64,000 bases of DNA from Emergomyces orientalis. Its lineage: Eukaryota > Ascomycota > Eurotiomycetes > Onygenales > Ajellomycetaceae. Below, in pieces: positions 24,612 to 35,524 of the stretch. A program made the position numbers and the translations under genes. The stretch is taken from the NCBI GenBank assembly GCA_002110485.1, contig MOWL01000073.1, positions 1 through 64,000 on the forward strand. Direction: 5' to 3'. A model generated the notes under the pieces. It did not search any database, had not been told where the DNA came from, and saw only the letters and a list, made by a program, of their open reading frames with translations. Each line of letters opens with the position of its first letter. Position 1 is the stretch's first letter.

Positions 24612-24620
24612 CGCAAGAGG

Positions 24621-24638
24621 TGGACCTTTCCTAAACTA
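24621..24638. repeat. LINE target-site duplication, right copy
   Basis: Direct repeat tggacctttcctaaacta immediately outside the 5' end of the LINE. With the left copy it fixes the insertion boundaries to the base. Confidence 0.85.
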
Positions 24639-25096
24639 ACACAACGTCCAATTTCATCCTCGCATATGGAGTCACGTGGCACTTTTTCCGAATGCCCCTC
24701 AACTAGCGTGAAGCAAAGCCCCTCATCATTCTTTTTTTCCACGCACATGGAATCCGTCAGAAATTCTCATCGCATCAATATTTTTCCGAACATAATTAGA
24801 GGAGATAATTTTGAATTACATCATTACACAAGATTGCCCCTCGCGTCAGTGCCCAGCCCAACCTTGCAATTCAACCTTATTGTAATGGACCGTCACACGA
24901 TACATTAGCCTTTCGACCGCCATATACTGAAGCTTGAATTGGATTTACTTTAGCCCTCATTCACTGGAATCTGTGCAGCTTTTTTCAATTCCTTTAATTA
25001 CACATATTATTGACTCTTTGAAAAGTGCTTGGTGAATAGCAGAACTCTGACCATTAAATTCTCGAAATTTTTCACTTCTTCATTTATGTTTCCTGA
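24639..25096. other. Spacer between LINE and FPGS-like gene
   Basis: AT-rich sequence without a recognised gene. It would have been directly continuous with 18922 before the LINE inserted. Confidence 0.4.
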
Positions 25097-26712
25097 TCAC
25101 TCGCTCTCAAGAGCCTCGACGCTCTTATATGACTCAAGAAGGTAGAGCGCACTGCTGATTAGATGCAGACTTCCTGTTAGCAAAGCTTGCATGCCGTTAT
25201 TCTCATCACCAATTTTCCTAGCTCGGTGCAAAGCTTCCTTGATTGTCCGTTCGCATGATATTGATGCCGTTCGATCAAATCCCTCCCAAAAATCCGTGTA
25301 ACTCTTTTGGAGTTCTGGCGAGAAGCGATTGCCCATATTTCTGTCTATGAATTGAGTTAGTATCCATTTTACTTTGTGGTGAGTCAGCTTTTACCAATTC
25401 TAGTTCAGCCATCTTGCCTTTCGTCATATGAGCTAAAAATGACATTTTGCATTCAAATATTTTTGTCTCGTAGAGATGTTGCAAGGGTTCGCAGAAGATG
25501 GGTACCATTTCAGGTTGAAAAATGACTAAATATAAGAATGCGTGTGGGTGTCGTGCCACTAGAGATCATCAATATGCACAAAGTCTGTAGTTTCCAGTTT
25601 GGATAGCACTCACCTTTGATATTCTGACGCTGCCTTCGCGAACCACTCCACAACTAATCAAAGACTTAGTTCATTGTGCGCTCCGTCAAGAAACCACTGG
25701 TAATGTCCGTCTATGATTTGCTGATACCGTCCCGGCCAGTAAAACTGCTCGATGCCGTTGGCGATGCTATGATTATTGATACCCGGTCCAGGTGCCTTTC
25801 TAGCTAGCCAAGTGCGAACGGCTGCAAGAGCTAGAGAGCAGTTTAATCTCTGAGGTTCCGGCTTTAGGGTATTGATCGGAATTGTACTGTCTAGACTGAC
25901 AATTTCGAGTTGGACTCCCTCGTCGTCAGCTCGTTGTTGGAGTACTTCCGCAACAGCACGCTCCTGGGGGGCTGAAAGGGCAACGCTCCCTGACTTGAAG
26001 ATTCCTCCTTTGTGCCACACAATATGTTCAATCGTTGGTCCCAGTAGATTGACATGATCCATCGCAATTGAAGTAATGACCGTTACAGTTGGCATTTTTA
26101 TGATGTTCATTGCATCAAATTCTTCACCCAAGTGGGCCTCATAAACTGCCACGTCCACCTTCTCCTTGATAAATACATGAAAGGAGAGCAGGGCCAAGAG
26201 TTGAAGGTAACGTGGAATATCCAACTTGTTTGTAGCTTTGCTCGGCAGCATGTCCCAGACCTTGAAAAAGCGGATAGTAAAAAGGTCCTTTGATATTGGT
26301 TCACCATTAATACGAATTCTTTCACGTATGTCCTTTATGTGTGGTGATGTGTACAACCCTATTTTCTTAGGGTATCCGGTGTCATCGCCGTGCGCTTTAA
26401 GGAGGGATGCGATGAATGCACAAGTGCTACCCTTGCCTTTCGTCCCGGTGATGTGTATAACGTTCAAGTGGCTCAGGTTTTCTGTCTATGGTTGTGCTCA
26501 GCAACGTTTTATTATGCAGACGGTATAATGTACGTACCGAGTGGCCAAGAAGCATTAACCATTCCGTCATGTCATCCGAGCCACGCATGTCATCCAGGTT
26601 AGGCTTTGCGATCGCTCGTCTCGTGTTTAAGCGGTGGATAGCTCCCTGAATAAGATTAGTATGCTGAGTATACAGTATGTTGTGGCTCTCAAACCTTGTA
26701 GTTTCTTTCCAT
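25097..26712 (-). pseudogene. Folylpolyglutamate-synthase-like gene, broken by four TGA codons
   Basis: Five exons fit in phase: 26712-26695 (MERNYK), 26645-26534, 26481-25614, 25558-25395 and 25344-25097. The P-loop HITGTKGKGSTCAF, KIGLYTSPHIKDIRERIRING, VDVAVYEAHLGEEFDAMN, ITSIAMDHVNLLG and FLDGAHNELSL are FPGS hallmarks. The enzyme adds glutamates to folates using ATP. Premature TGA codons lie at 25660-25658 (NELSL*LVVEWF) and three times in exon 4 (FST*NGT, KNI*MQN, QDG*TRI). All are in an otherwise continuous frame, so splice sites and frame survive while nonsense codons accumulate. The protein resembles the short extra FPGS-like proteins of Eurotiales more than a housekeeping FPGS; whether a functional copy exists elsewhere cannot be told here. 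Confidence 0.8.
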
Positions 26713-26822
26713 CTTTGCGCAGTGTCTTGGGATTTTTTTAGTTGCAGGAACGTGGGCATGATGTCCAAAGGGCATCTTACTTAATATTTATTGGTCACAG
26801 GACCAGGTGGCTCTTGGCAAAG

Positions 26823-28849
26823 CTAAAAACCATGCCCCGAAGAGCACAATTGCTCTAGAAAATACATCTCAACTCCTGGCATGAAATGTCGTTTAGCCTG
26901 CTTCTTGACAATATCTTCTGTCGATGCAAATATTTCCAGGGCCCTTGGGTCGCCGATATTGAATTTTACCAAAGACAGGAAGAGAGAAATAACTCCGCTG
27001 TAGAAGTTGCCATCTAAAAATGTGTCGTACTTTCCCGTAAGACTCAGTGCAGTCTCCAAACTTTGATGAGCTTCGTCCCATCGATTCTCATACCAACTGA
27101 CACGTGCCAGACTGATCATTGAACGCACATGTTTCAACTGATCGGTCACATCTAATCTCGCTCCCACCAAAAGCTTGAAAATCTCAAGAAGTTCCTGGAG
27201 GACACTTCTGGCTGCCTCTAGCCTTCCTTGTTTGATATAGGCCTCGGCTAACGGAAGGGCCAAGCGTCGGAACCGCTTTGAGCATTGCTTGCCATCAGCT
27301 CTTAGCCGCGAAACTTCGTCCACAACTAAATTTTCAGCTTCTTCCGCCTTGTCTAATTCGCAATAAACGTCCGCCAGGTGGTGCATTATATGATAGCGGG
27401 CGCTGCCATTAACCATTTTGAGACATTCTTTAAGATATCTGTGTGCTGCTGCAAAATCTCCGTTATACCGTAATACCCTCCCAAGTGCCGTGTTCTTTAA
27501 TCGAGCCACTTTGAGCTCCAGGCCGGACGGGTGCGAGCGTATCATCCAGCTTGTCAATTGAACCGCTGCCTCTTTGAACTCATTGCGCAGTAATGCATTT
27601 TCCGCTCGAGAGAGTAACAAACGACCATATGAGCAGTGAGATCTAACGTCCTTTGATTCAGGCAACATTTTCTCCAGTATGTCATTTATCACATTGTCGG
27701 ATTTATCGTGGCTCCCCAGATACCGCAGGGCAATACTCCTCTGAGTCACAACAGCCATTTGCAAATATCCTGGTAAATTAGAACCTTGAATCTTTTCTAG
27801 TAACGAAATTATTTCACTAGTGTGAGAAGGGCCAACCAATCTGCATGCTGCTAAAGATGACTTCATCAAACTATTCCAGGCTTCATTTGACAGAGTTAAC
27901 TCGCGGGCTTCCTGTATATATTGCCAAGTAAATTCAAGGTAGGGCAGTAGTAGTTTCCCGTCGTTGTAAAATCTGAGAGTTATGTCAGCATAGAATAGGA
28001 GACCTTGACATTACTGACTCACAAAGGGTCTAGAATTTCATCACACGGATAGATGTGGGTTGTAAACATCAATCCGATTTTTTCTAAACTCCCACAGCCA
28101 ATGGAGACGGATATTTTGAGCCGTAACCCCTCGCAGACTGAGTATACCGGTGAACCATTCCGCATGCACCGTATGATCAAACCAAGCTGAGTACAAGACT
28201 CGACGGCTTGCTTGAGCCTGGCAGGGCTCGAGAAGAGATCAACGATTGTCTTATCAAGGCTAGAATCATGGAGCAATATCTCATGCACATTCCCACTCTC
28301 ATTCCATCGTTTCTGTGGCACGAGCCCACGAAACAGTACCCGCTCTAGAACCTGGGAGCCGCCGAGAGAGCACAGAAGAACCGGAAGGGGACAATTAGAG
28401 ATATACGGAGCCTCCGCTCGGGTGGTGGTGGAAGGGTTCATTACGGTACGATGCCAGTCTGTATAGTTAGCATCTTCCACCCGGCGCAGTGGCCCCCCAT
28501 TTCCGGCGGGAGGATAAGGTTGGGTGTCATCCCGTGAAACAAACGTGCCGTCCCTCATGGAATATGAAGCCGCGGCATCACGACTTGCGGAATCGCTAGA
28601 AGGCATGTGAGATCGAGCCGGAGGCCTTTGTAACAGATGGCCATTGGAATCTGAGGACAAGAACTGTTGGTGTTTTGAGGCTTGGCTGCCCAACATGCTT
28701 CTCTCTGTTTTATCGAAAAGTCCTGGATGAGAAAAGAGCCTGGGGGAACTTGAACCAGTACGCAAGGGTTGGAGACCCATGGCTGGCTCCATCCGTTCCT
28801 GAGAATTAGCGGTAGTATCATTCAGAATGCTTATTTCATCAGAAGCCAT
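26823..28849 (-). CDS. TPR-repeat protein with winged-helix-like N-terminal region
   Basis: Exon 1 (28849-28023) and exon 2 (27972-26823) join in phase across GTGAGT...CTCTCAG to give 658 residues with a TAG stop. The first 130 residues are Ser/Pro-rich and disordered. Residues about 135-280 (LPVLLCSLGGSQVLERVLF...GLIIRC) look like a winged-helix segment of the kind that follows NB-ARC or NACHT modules. The rest is a series of TPR-like helices (ENALLRNEFKEAAVQLTSW, GDFAAAHRYLKECLKMV, LDKAEEAENLVVDEVSRL, QGRLEAARSVLQELLEIF, ENRWDEAHQSLETALSL). No nucleotide-binding domain is present. It may be an NLR-derived C-terminal half or a scaffold. No lesion is seen, in contrast to the FPGS-like gene 110 bp downstream. 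Confidence 0.65.
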
Positions 28850-29044
28850 GGACTTCGGGTCAATAATGCCTGTGTTCAGCTTTAGCTTCTATCATCAGTT
28901 GGTCTCTCGCCTCCCGAACTTATCATCATAATAGCTTTGACCCTCCTCGACATAATTAGAGCAAGATCGACCTAGGTCTGCAACTGAACTGTACATGCCG
29001 TCAGATGATGATAACAATGTAATCACATCGCGCAGGTCAGAATA

Positions 29045-29635
29045 TCATAGTTCTCGGAAAATTGTGTAAATATTCATGAACAGTAGCAATACTCCCACAC
29101 CACTGAACCATTCCTCAGCCACTCGGATTTTGATAGAAGTCTTGATAGCCCCCGTCAAATTGTCGGATAGGCCTTTATCTTGCAAATACTTGGTGATAAG
29201 GCCATTGTTCTTCTTCTCAGCATTAATCAGATTTACTGACAGCTCTTGCACTCTGGATGTACTCCGAGTCTTCAATTCGTACTCTTCAAATTCGTCACAC
29301 ACTGAACGGTAAGCGAACAGCGCTTGAATAATTGATTCATCAGTTTTCTGGTGAGGCTCAACAGCAATGATATGATGAAATTGAATATCTGGAGGAGACT
29401 TGGGTAGATTGACTCTCTTAGAAGCATGCATTTTCAAAAACTCTTTAATTTTCTCTTTCTTTTCTAATAGTTTGTCAAGTGCCTTGATGATCTTTTCTTG
29501 GGAGATTTGTAATTTCTTCTGCAGGTCAACAAAGACAATCAGCACCTCATTTTGAACAGCTCGAATAATATCCTCAGGTGCTGTCAAAAGAATGTGTAGT
29601 GCCGACCTGATCTGCTCAGTGTTGTGGGTTGACAT
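29045..29635 (-). CDS. Hypothetical helical protein with C-terminal membrane segment
   Basis: An intact 196-residue frame starts at ATG 29635 (MSTHNTEQIRSALHIL). It is rich in charged helices (EKIIKALDKLLEKKEKIKEFL) and ends in a hydrophobic segment WFSGVGVLLLFMNIYTIF. It could be a tail-anchored or membrane-acting protein. I do not recognise a family. A perfect palindrome lies 85-136 bp upstream of the start. Confidence 0.45.
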   Translation of the reverse strand: MSTHNTEQIRSALHILLTAPEDIIRAVQNEVLIVFVDLQKKLQISQEKIIKALDKLLEKKEKIKEFLKMHASKRVNLPKSPPDIQFHHIIAVEPHQKTDESIIQALFAYRSVCDEFEEYELKTRSTSRVQELSVNLINAEKKNNGLITKYLQDKGLSDNLTGAIKTSIKIRVAEEWFSGVGVLLLFMNIYTIFREL

Positions 29636-29719
29636 TTTGCTGGCGGCCTTTTCGACGATACACTTTTGCGAAATAGGTGAGTTACGGTGTGCAGTGAAAG
29701 AGCTGGCTGATGTGATAAA

Positions 29720-29771
29720 ATGGCTTTTGTCTTGGCTTTGGTATTAATGCCAAAGCCAAGACAAAAGCCAT
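29720..29771. repeat. Perfect 22-bp inverted repeat (hairpin) upstream of 29635 gene
   Basis: Arms 29720-29741 and 29750-29771 are exact reverse complements; the left arm begins atggcttttg and ends gctttgg. They are separated by 8 bases (tattaatg). The arms carry the repeated string aaagccaagacaaaagcc. It sits in the putative 5' region of the minus-strand helical protein. Confidence 0.9.
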
Positions 29772-30319
29772 CTAGGATGCGCTGGGACCTGCAACACAGT
29801 TGAACATAGCCCATCCGAGCTATTACCTCCTTTCCCAAAATGAGCTTTTGGTCTTCCTTTGCCCAATGAGAACAGAAGGTCATAACACTGAAAAGGGACC
29901 TACGGATCTACAGATGCAACAGAATAACAACTATTGTTTATCTTCCCATTTCCTTCGCCAAAATGACTGACAGTTAGCCCCAATGGCATTGCCTTTCTAG
30001 CAGACCTATGTAAGGTTGATATGTGCTCCTGCTTTCCCATCAGTTTGCCTCTGCCATTGTTGCACTTTAATAGCTGTTGTTTCTGGACTAGCGAGACGGT
30101 TGTTTCTCAACAGGTGTCTAGGTCGTTTTCTTTATCTCACCACATTTGGGTGAGACCAGCATGAAACCTTAGATTTTCAACCACTTCACAATTATCGGAT
30201 CGCACAGGTGGTCATAATGTGGAGACGAGATTTGTCTCCTGATAGTTATAAACTATATCACATCGCTCCGCGACAGATCATTTCAAAATGGACCAAACTC
30301 GTCTGCCTTTTCTTGCAAA
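29772..30319. other. Spacer without recognised gene
   Basis: Short frames only, for example 29883-29584 on minus, which overlaps the hairpin and the helical-protein start. No motif is recognised. Confidence 0.35.
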
Positions 30320-30541
30320 ATGCTGTTTGAAAATCCTAACATCCCATATGCTCTTCTATCAGCAGCACTCATTGTGCTAAGTGAGGTGCATCTCATCTTG
30401 CTTACTGTTCACCGCTCCCAGCCGCCCCGTTTGCCTGAGATTTTAATCTTTGTTTTGTTTATTTATTTCAATGCTGTTGTCATTGGTGTTGCGTTATCAG
30501 GGTTAAGGCTTCGGGGTGAGCAGCCACTTCTACCCAGATAG
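30320..30541 (+). CDS. Small two-helix membrane protein or first exon
   Basis: This 73-residue frame has two hydrophobic segments (ALLSAALIVLSEVHLILL and EILIFVLFIYFNAVVIGVAL). A donor-like GTAATG follows at about 30541, so it may be the first exon of the membrane protein at 30.8-31.2 kb. No family is recognised. Confidence 0.35.
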   Translation: MLFENPNIPYALLSAALIVLSEVHLILLTVHRSQPPRLPEILIFVLFIYFNAVVIGVALSGLRLRGEQPLLPR

Positions 30542-30812
30542 TAATGATAAATGCTAAATGATTGGTTCAGATACACCAGCATTTTACTATCCTTTGGGAA
30601 TATGTACAGCATTTCCGCCAGTCCTAGAGGTGCGTTAATTCCAGCCCTTAATTACGTATTCGCTAATTGTGATGGCTAGATGATTCAGCAAGGCAAAATT
30701 CAGGCTGGTCTTCATCGGAACCAACTGCTACATCGATTAATCCTAGGGTATGGACTTCTGTCACCTGCAGTAAAGCTTGATTTGATGTTATGGTGCGCCC
30801 TTCTCCCCGACT

Positions 30813-31238
30813 TTGGATGATCCCATACTCATTGAATGCAGCTCTGGCGCCTACGAGCCATTGTTGAAAGTTACAGCCCTGGTTGTGCCTGTTGACTACA
30901 CAGTTCTCGCTATTGCCGGTTTGCCTTTTTGGCGCGAATTTCGCAGGCTGCCATCTGGAGGGACTGTAACCTGTGAAGTTACAATCCATGCACTTCTTGT
31001 TATTGTAACAGTGGGGTTTGCTGCGGGCGGACTTGTCCATGACTGGCCCCTCTGGATCAAAGTAAGTTCAATGCAACCACAGTTCTCTCTCCAACGTGTT
31101 CTGACATGGCTCTAGGTAATGTTGGTTATCGCTATTGGTGCCTATATGGCTCGAAATATGTCCACTCGATCTGATGAACTGGGGGGCATAGTGCAGTTGT
31201 CTAGTTTTGACGACACATCCGATTTTTCCTGTTTCTGA
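30813..31238 (+). CDS. Small membrane protein, two exons
   Basis: The frame to 31061 joins 31116-31238 across a good 54-nt intron (GTAAGT, CTGAC branch, TCTAG). The product has hydrophobic segments TALVVPVDYTVLAIAGLPF, HALLVIVTVGFAAGGLVH and, after the splice, VMLVIAIGAYMA, then a short polar tail. The start is unresolved; with the 30320-30541 frame it would make a four- or five-helix membrane protein. An antisense frame (31040-30663) is open too but has less codon-level support. Confidence 0.4.
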
Positions 31239-31759
31239 TTGCATTTGGAATGTGGCTGCCTGTCCTCAAATGGACATGTGGACATGGAGGCGGGCTGCCT
31301 TACCATGTGATACCATTTGGTGCAACAAGGTCCCATGCTCTTCTAAATTTACATCTGGTTTATTCTCGTTTCTGTGAAGTCTCATATCTCTGAGACATTG
31401 TGAAGGTCTTCTGTTTTTGCTTTTCAGTTACATCGCCCTTTTCTTTGCTGCCGGCATCATATACATACAATCAGGCTCCTAGCTGTAATAATAATATTAT
31501 CATTCCAGGATGCTATAAGAATAACCATGCCCATCTGCCTTGATCTAAGATGCAGTTGCTATCTCTTCTCTTTATGTAGCAAAATACAATTTGAAAGCAA
31601 TGAAAACAGTGTAGGAGGAAAGTCTCACAACACTGAGAAGAAGTGTGTCAAGCTGACCACAAGAATCTATCTTCAGCTCCAAACTCTTCTCTCCACCATG
31701 ATAAGTAGCGCATCTGTAAATTTTATCACCTCTCAACGATTAATTTTAATTAGGCATGC
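31239..31759. other. Spacer without recognised gene
   Basis: AT-rich, with short overlapping frames on both strands and no recognised motif. Confidence 0.35.
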
Positions 31760-32431
31760 CTTGATCGCGAGTTGCTCCAAATGAGACAGGATATAGAGAA
31801 TGCTATTGCTAAAGTGGAAGAACCTCTTCAGTGCCTCATCAACGCCAAGACAATTGATGACATCTGAAAATATTTCCCAGACTTTTCTGCAGCATTCCGC
31901 GAGCTTTCTTCATTGTTTGAAAGAATGCCTGATTTTACGTCATTAGCTCTGCGATTGGAGACCGAAGGTTGGGAATTGGAAACATGCAGATGGCATATAG
32001 ATGCCCTCTGGAGAGATTACGGACATATACTGCAGATCAGGCATATGTGTTCATTATGGAATGCATTGAGAGATTACCAGCTCTGTCGAGTCCCAGGGTA
32101 CCTTCAGGAACAGATGCGTGATTTCCGGGCTGCTTGTGAAGAAAGCAGGGATCAACTGAAGGAAGACATAAATGGTGATCTGTGATCTAGTGTATATTGG
32201 CTTTATTCCATAGCATCAAGTTTGTTGACAAAAATCTCAAATCTTTCAACACGATCCCCAGATGGACTAGGTATTTCCAGTATTTTTTTAGTATCGGATC
32301 TACCTTGTAAGTCAGGCTATGATAATAAAACGGTTGATTGTCCCAGTTTCCTTCATGCTACCCACCATCTCCTTATGCTTCCTTGGAATAAAAGAGATCT
32401 TGTGCACCTTCCTAAGAAGATGTTGGGTTAG
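31760..32431 (+). pseudogene. Unrecognised decayed gene, in-frame TGAs
   Basis: One reading frame stays open from about 31769 to TAG 32431 apart from TGA near 31867 (TIDDI*KYFPDF) and TGA near 32183 (INGDL*SSVYW). The central part, ELETCRWHIDALWRDYGHI...LWNALRDYQLCRVPGYL, has a plausible helical composition. I do not recognise a family. The frame continuity through two TGA codons follows the pattern seen in the recognisable pseudogenes nearby. Confidence 0.4.
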
Positions 32432-32482
32432 TTCATCTAGGGCTTTTCTTCGTTAATGGAGTATGCTAACTTTTCTTATCAG

Positions 32483-33189
32483 ACCAATGCTCACTGAAAC
32501 CGGGGCCGCCGAGGAACCCAAACAAGCGGAAAAGTGAGGATAATCTTCATAGCCAGCTGAAAAAAGCTCCGCCAATAGGCACATCCCTACCCAATCCCGT
32601 CCGAGCATCGCCCATTCGGAATAAATCACCCACTGAAGATGTCCTCAGCGTCGGGCATATGCCCAAATTGGCATCGAACGGAGGGAGTATATTTGAGTCT
32701 CTGTGGGCCAAAGATGCAGCCATCGCAGCAGTGAAATCTATTTTATGTTGTTGGGCTCCCGACAGCAGTTTGATACCCGAGAGGGATATAGACCGTTGAT
32801 GTGATGGGTTATCGACTGCTGAAATAACAGGACTTTCTGTCCTGGCATGGCAATTTGGCACTGATAAAACTGGACAGGACGACCTCTGCTCATTAATATC
32901 TTCCTTTCCTAATGATGTTGATTGGCGTAGGGATATTTGGAGCAAGAACAGCCATCGGCACGACTGGAGTTTCAAGACTTTTAAGGATTTTGAATCCATG
33001 CTGCACATGGTGAAGGTACGTGTAAGCCGAGTGGAAGTTGAATAATGAGCTAATTGAAAACAAGGAAAATATCAAGCGCCTGGCTTTTCAGCATCCTGCT
33101 TTTGCGGAAATAGCCGCACAAAGTCACAAAATTGAGGAAGTGATTGAGTCAGATTTACAAGAATGGCTGCATGATTTTCGTATGCTGTA
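32483..33189 (+). pseudogene. Unrecognised decayed gene, Lys/Pro-rich start and helical end
   Basis: After an acceptor-like TTATCAG at 32482 the frame reads KPGPPRNPNKRKSEDNLHSQLKK, then SPTEDVLSVGHMPKLASNGGSIFESLWAKD. It meets TGA near 32798 (RDIDR*CDGL) and continues to FKDFESMLHMVK. A GTACGT donor near 33015 and an AACAAG acceptor near 33061 lead to ENIKRLAFQHPAFAEIAAQS and a TAA stop. No family is recognised. It may be the second half of the decayed gene just upstream. Confidence 0.4.
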
Positions 33190-33452
33190 AAAAGGAGAAG
33201 CCAGTCAATCATGAATATAAATATTTTGCCTCTTTCCGCTTCTTGTTCACCAGGTGTCTGATTTCCGAGGCGGGTTGGAAAGGAGGAGGGTTTCCAAAAT
33301 CCTCAGAGTGGAAAGGATAAATTGATAGTTCCCATATGAGCAGCGTTCATTGTAAATATCCTTACTTGTGGTAGGGTCCCTAAGACTAAAAGAAGTAGTA
33401 AATATGGAAATTTAAGCAAAAAAGACAGGAAGATAGTTGCTTGATACCCTCA

Positions 33453-34513
33453 GCGCTTGTACTGCGATGGTGCCCAGATTGAAACACCGTACAGATTCGT
33501 TGACCCCAGCCAGGCAGCGTCCGGCTTTGCAGAGAGAAAGCATAAAGCTTTTAGACAAGAAATTGATGCAGCGCAAAGAAATACATCAGCTGCAACCCAA
33601 AACAACTGTGTCTCCAGCTCACAGTCATTGCCATATAAGGATCCAACTTCACCCAGCATTAATTCTGTGGATTTGCAAACTGAGTTTCACACATCCTCGC
33701 AATCTCTTGCAATGGTGAGTCTGCTATTCTTCACCTACTTAAGGAAAACACTGCTAACTTAGACAAGGATATTGAACCTAATCCCACCACTTCTGGTGGC
33801 AAGCTCCCACTTCAATCTGAGTTCCATACCTCCAGCGATGGCCCGTACCACATCGATGAAGCTGATCCTTTCGAATATCCGGATATCCGTGGTGATGTAT
33901 GAAATAAATATGGAATGACATCGCCAATGCTAATTCTAAATAGAAATGGAACGGTGATGAAAGTGTTCCCTTTGAGTACATTGTTCTCATCTCAGACCCC
34001 GTACTTCAAGACCGGCTGAAATATCTAAAGGATCATACTCCTCAGCTGAAGAGTATTCTTGATGTGTTCTCCGAAGATGAAGTTGACAGACCTATGATAT
34101 TATCATATGTGCTATGTTTGGTAAAAATTGTCAGAGAAAATAAATTTCTACAATTATCTGTGAAAAGATTGAATGATACCATCAATGTCCTCTCCGCACG
34201 ATTGAGAGGACTGCTGTCAACACCTCTGTTATATACCCCTCGAGGTCGCATAAGTCGTGTATCACTTTTATTCAAAAAAAAGGTGTTCCATGGGTGTTTG
34301 TCACCCTTGAAGTGCTGGCCGGAAAAATGTTGGCATCTGAAGACAGTTTCGAATTTTACCCTGAGTGACAATCTAACTGTGACATTGCATCTTCGTGGGA
34401 ATAACTATAACGTGCCCGATGAGATTTATAGGGTGTCTGATGAGATTTGGAATAATTTTAACCCCCTGGATTTCGATATTCTTGAACCAGCTGCAATGCT
34501 CGGTGTTGGCTAG
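33453..34513 (+). CDS. Unrecognised three-exon gene
   Basis: Segments 33453-33714, 33768-33896 and 33944-34513 join in phase across introns 33715-33767 (GTGAGT...ACAAG) and 33897-33943 (GTATGA, CTAAT branch, AATAG; 47 nt). The first two exons repeat a short motif (LQTEFHTSS / LQSEFHTSS). The last encodes KWNGDESVPFEYIVLI and a helical part SYVLCLVKIVRENKFLQLSVKRLND. No stop interrupts the joined frame. The 5' start is not resolved and no family is recognised. Confidence 0.4.
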
Positions 34514-34659
34514 TTATTATGTAAGGAGAGTAGCCCACTACTTTATTACCTTCCAAAGAAAATAAAGTTTGCCAATAAAATGATTATTGTAAATTAGGAA
34601 ATATCGCATTACATGGTGGGGAGCAACGCGTATGTAGATTGCAAGGAAAAAAGCGTGGG
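34514..34659. repeat. Short dispersed repeat tail
   Basis: 34548-34605 (aagaaaataaagtttgccaa...) matches 41055-41115 downstream of the CK1-Est1 pseudogene. It is probably shared 3' untranslated sequence of duplicated units. Confidence 0.5.
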
Positions 34660-35065
34660 CTGGCCAAAGGGCATGAAGTATCGCTAGCAATTCGCTATGG
34701 CAAAGGAATAAAACCAGCTTTGTATGATACTAGTAAGCACATCCCTTCGCATGCAGCCACGGGAGCAAATTTCCTCTGCTTACTGGCCAACATGGATGAC
34801 CGGTTTGTACTCAAACAAGGCAATGAGCGAGCGGTGAAGCATCTCTTATAGCCAAAAGCAGCGAGGTTCAAAATTTGGCCTCAATTAGTATTGAGGTGAT
34901 GACCCCCTTGCATGAATATTGCATGCACTCAAGCTGTGCATGTATATGCAGTCGCCTTCGGGGATTGAAATATCCTCTCCCAGGGTGATCAACACAAATT
35001 TCCCGTGCCCTCGACACAGTCTGGCACCCCTGGCTGCACCTTGCACCCTGAGCTCGGTGTGATAG
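34660..35065 (+). repeat. Dispersed repeat R2, copy 1
   Basis: About 400 bp align with 46190-46575 in the same orientation. Shared strings include aaggcaatgagcgagcg, gaagcatctcttatag and cgtgccctcgacacag. This copy has no long open frame (34639-34851 only), whereas the 46-kb copy is open for 182 codons. Confidence 0.7.
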
Positions 35066-35524
35066 CAGCCAGCACCATCCTCATTTCGGCGATGCTAGTT
35101 GGAAGAGCAATGAGTCAGGGAGCAAAGGCGCATCACAGCTGGCGTGCAGACTGTCAATGTGGCAACCCGAGTGACCTCCAGTCCATGCCTGCATTCAGAA
35201 CAGATGCACAGGCAGGGCTTTCTATACCCTAATACAAGACTAGTGGCTTGCACCTGTCTTCCCTGGATAAATCTTTGTACACCAAATTGCCTGTGGAAAA
35301 AGCAATTTATTTGAGGGAATGCAACCGGCCTCTCAGAAGCAGGAGACAAAAATGAAAAGAAAAGAAGAGAGATAAAACAAAACCTGTGAAAAGTCATGTG
35401 TAAGCATAGCAAGTGAAACAGTTGAGTGATGTGATAACCATTATAAAGAGGCTGGTGTACCACTGTCCATGCCAACTCATGGCAAGGTTTGCAAATTTCT
35501 AACAGGTGAAATCATACTCTCGCT
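35066..35524. other. Spacer without recognised gene
   Basis: No motif is recognised on either strand; only short frames are present. Confidence 0.35.

Larger units (their letters stand above)
18940..24620 (-). mobile_element. Full-length non-LTR (LINE) retrotransposon, Tad/I-like
   Basis: The element is 5.68 kb on the minus strand and is bounded by an 18-bp direct repeat tggacctttYctaaacta at 18922-18939 and 24621-24638, a target-site duplication with one transition. It ends in a (TAA)n tail (plus-strand 18940-18963). ORF1 begins at ATG 24611, about 10 bp from the 5' end. ORF2 starts by an ATGA overlap with the ORF1 stop (23043-23040). Domains are, in order, a CCHC zinc-knuckle ORF1, then endonuclease, reverse transcriptase and RNase H in ORF2. 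Both ORFs stay in one frame each throughout (no indels) but carry about 12 TGA and one TAA stops. It is a recent-looking insertion in structure but coding-dead. Confidence 0.9.

Noticed and set aside
30663..31040. Minus-strand 125-codon frame as a gene
   Set aside because: The plus strand has membrane-type segments and a good intron that extends its frame; the minus frame has no motif or splice support. Kept only as a weak alternative.
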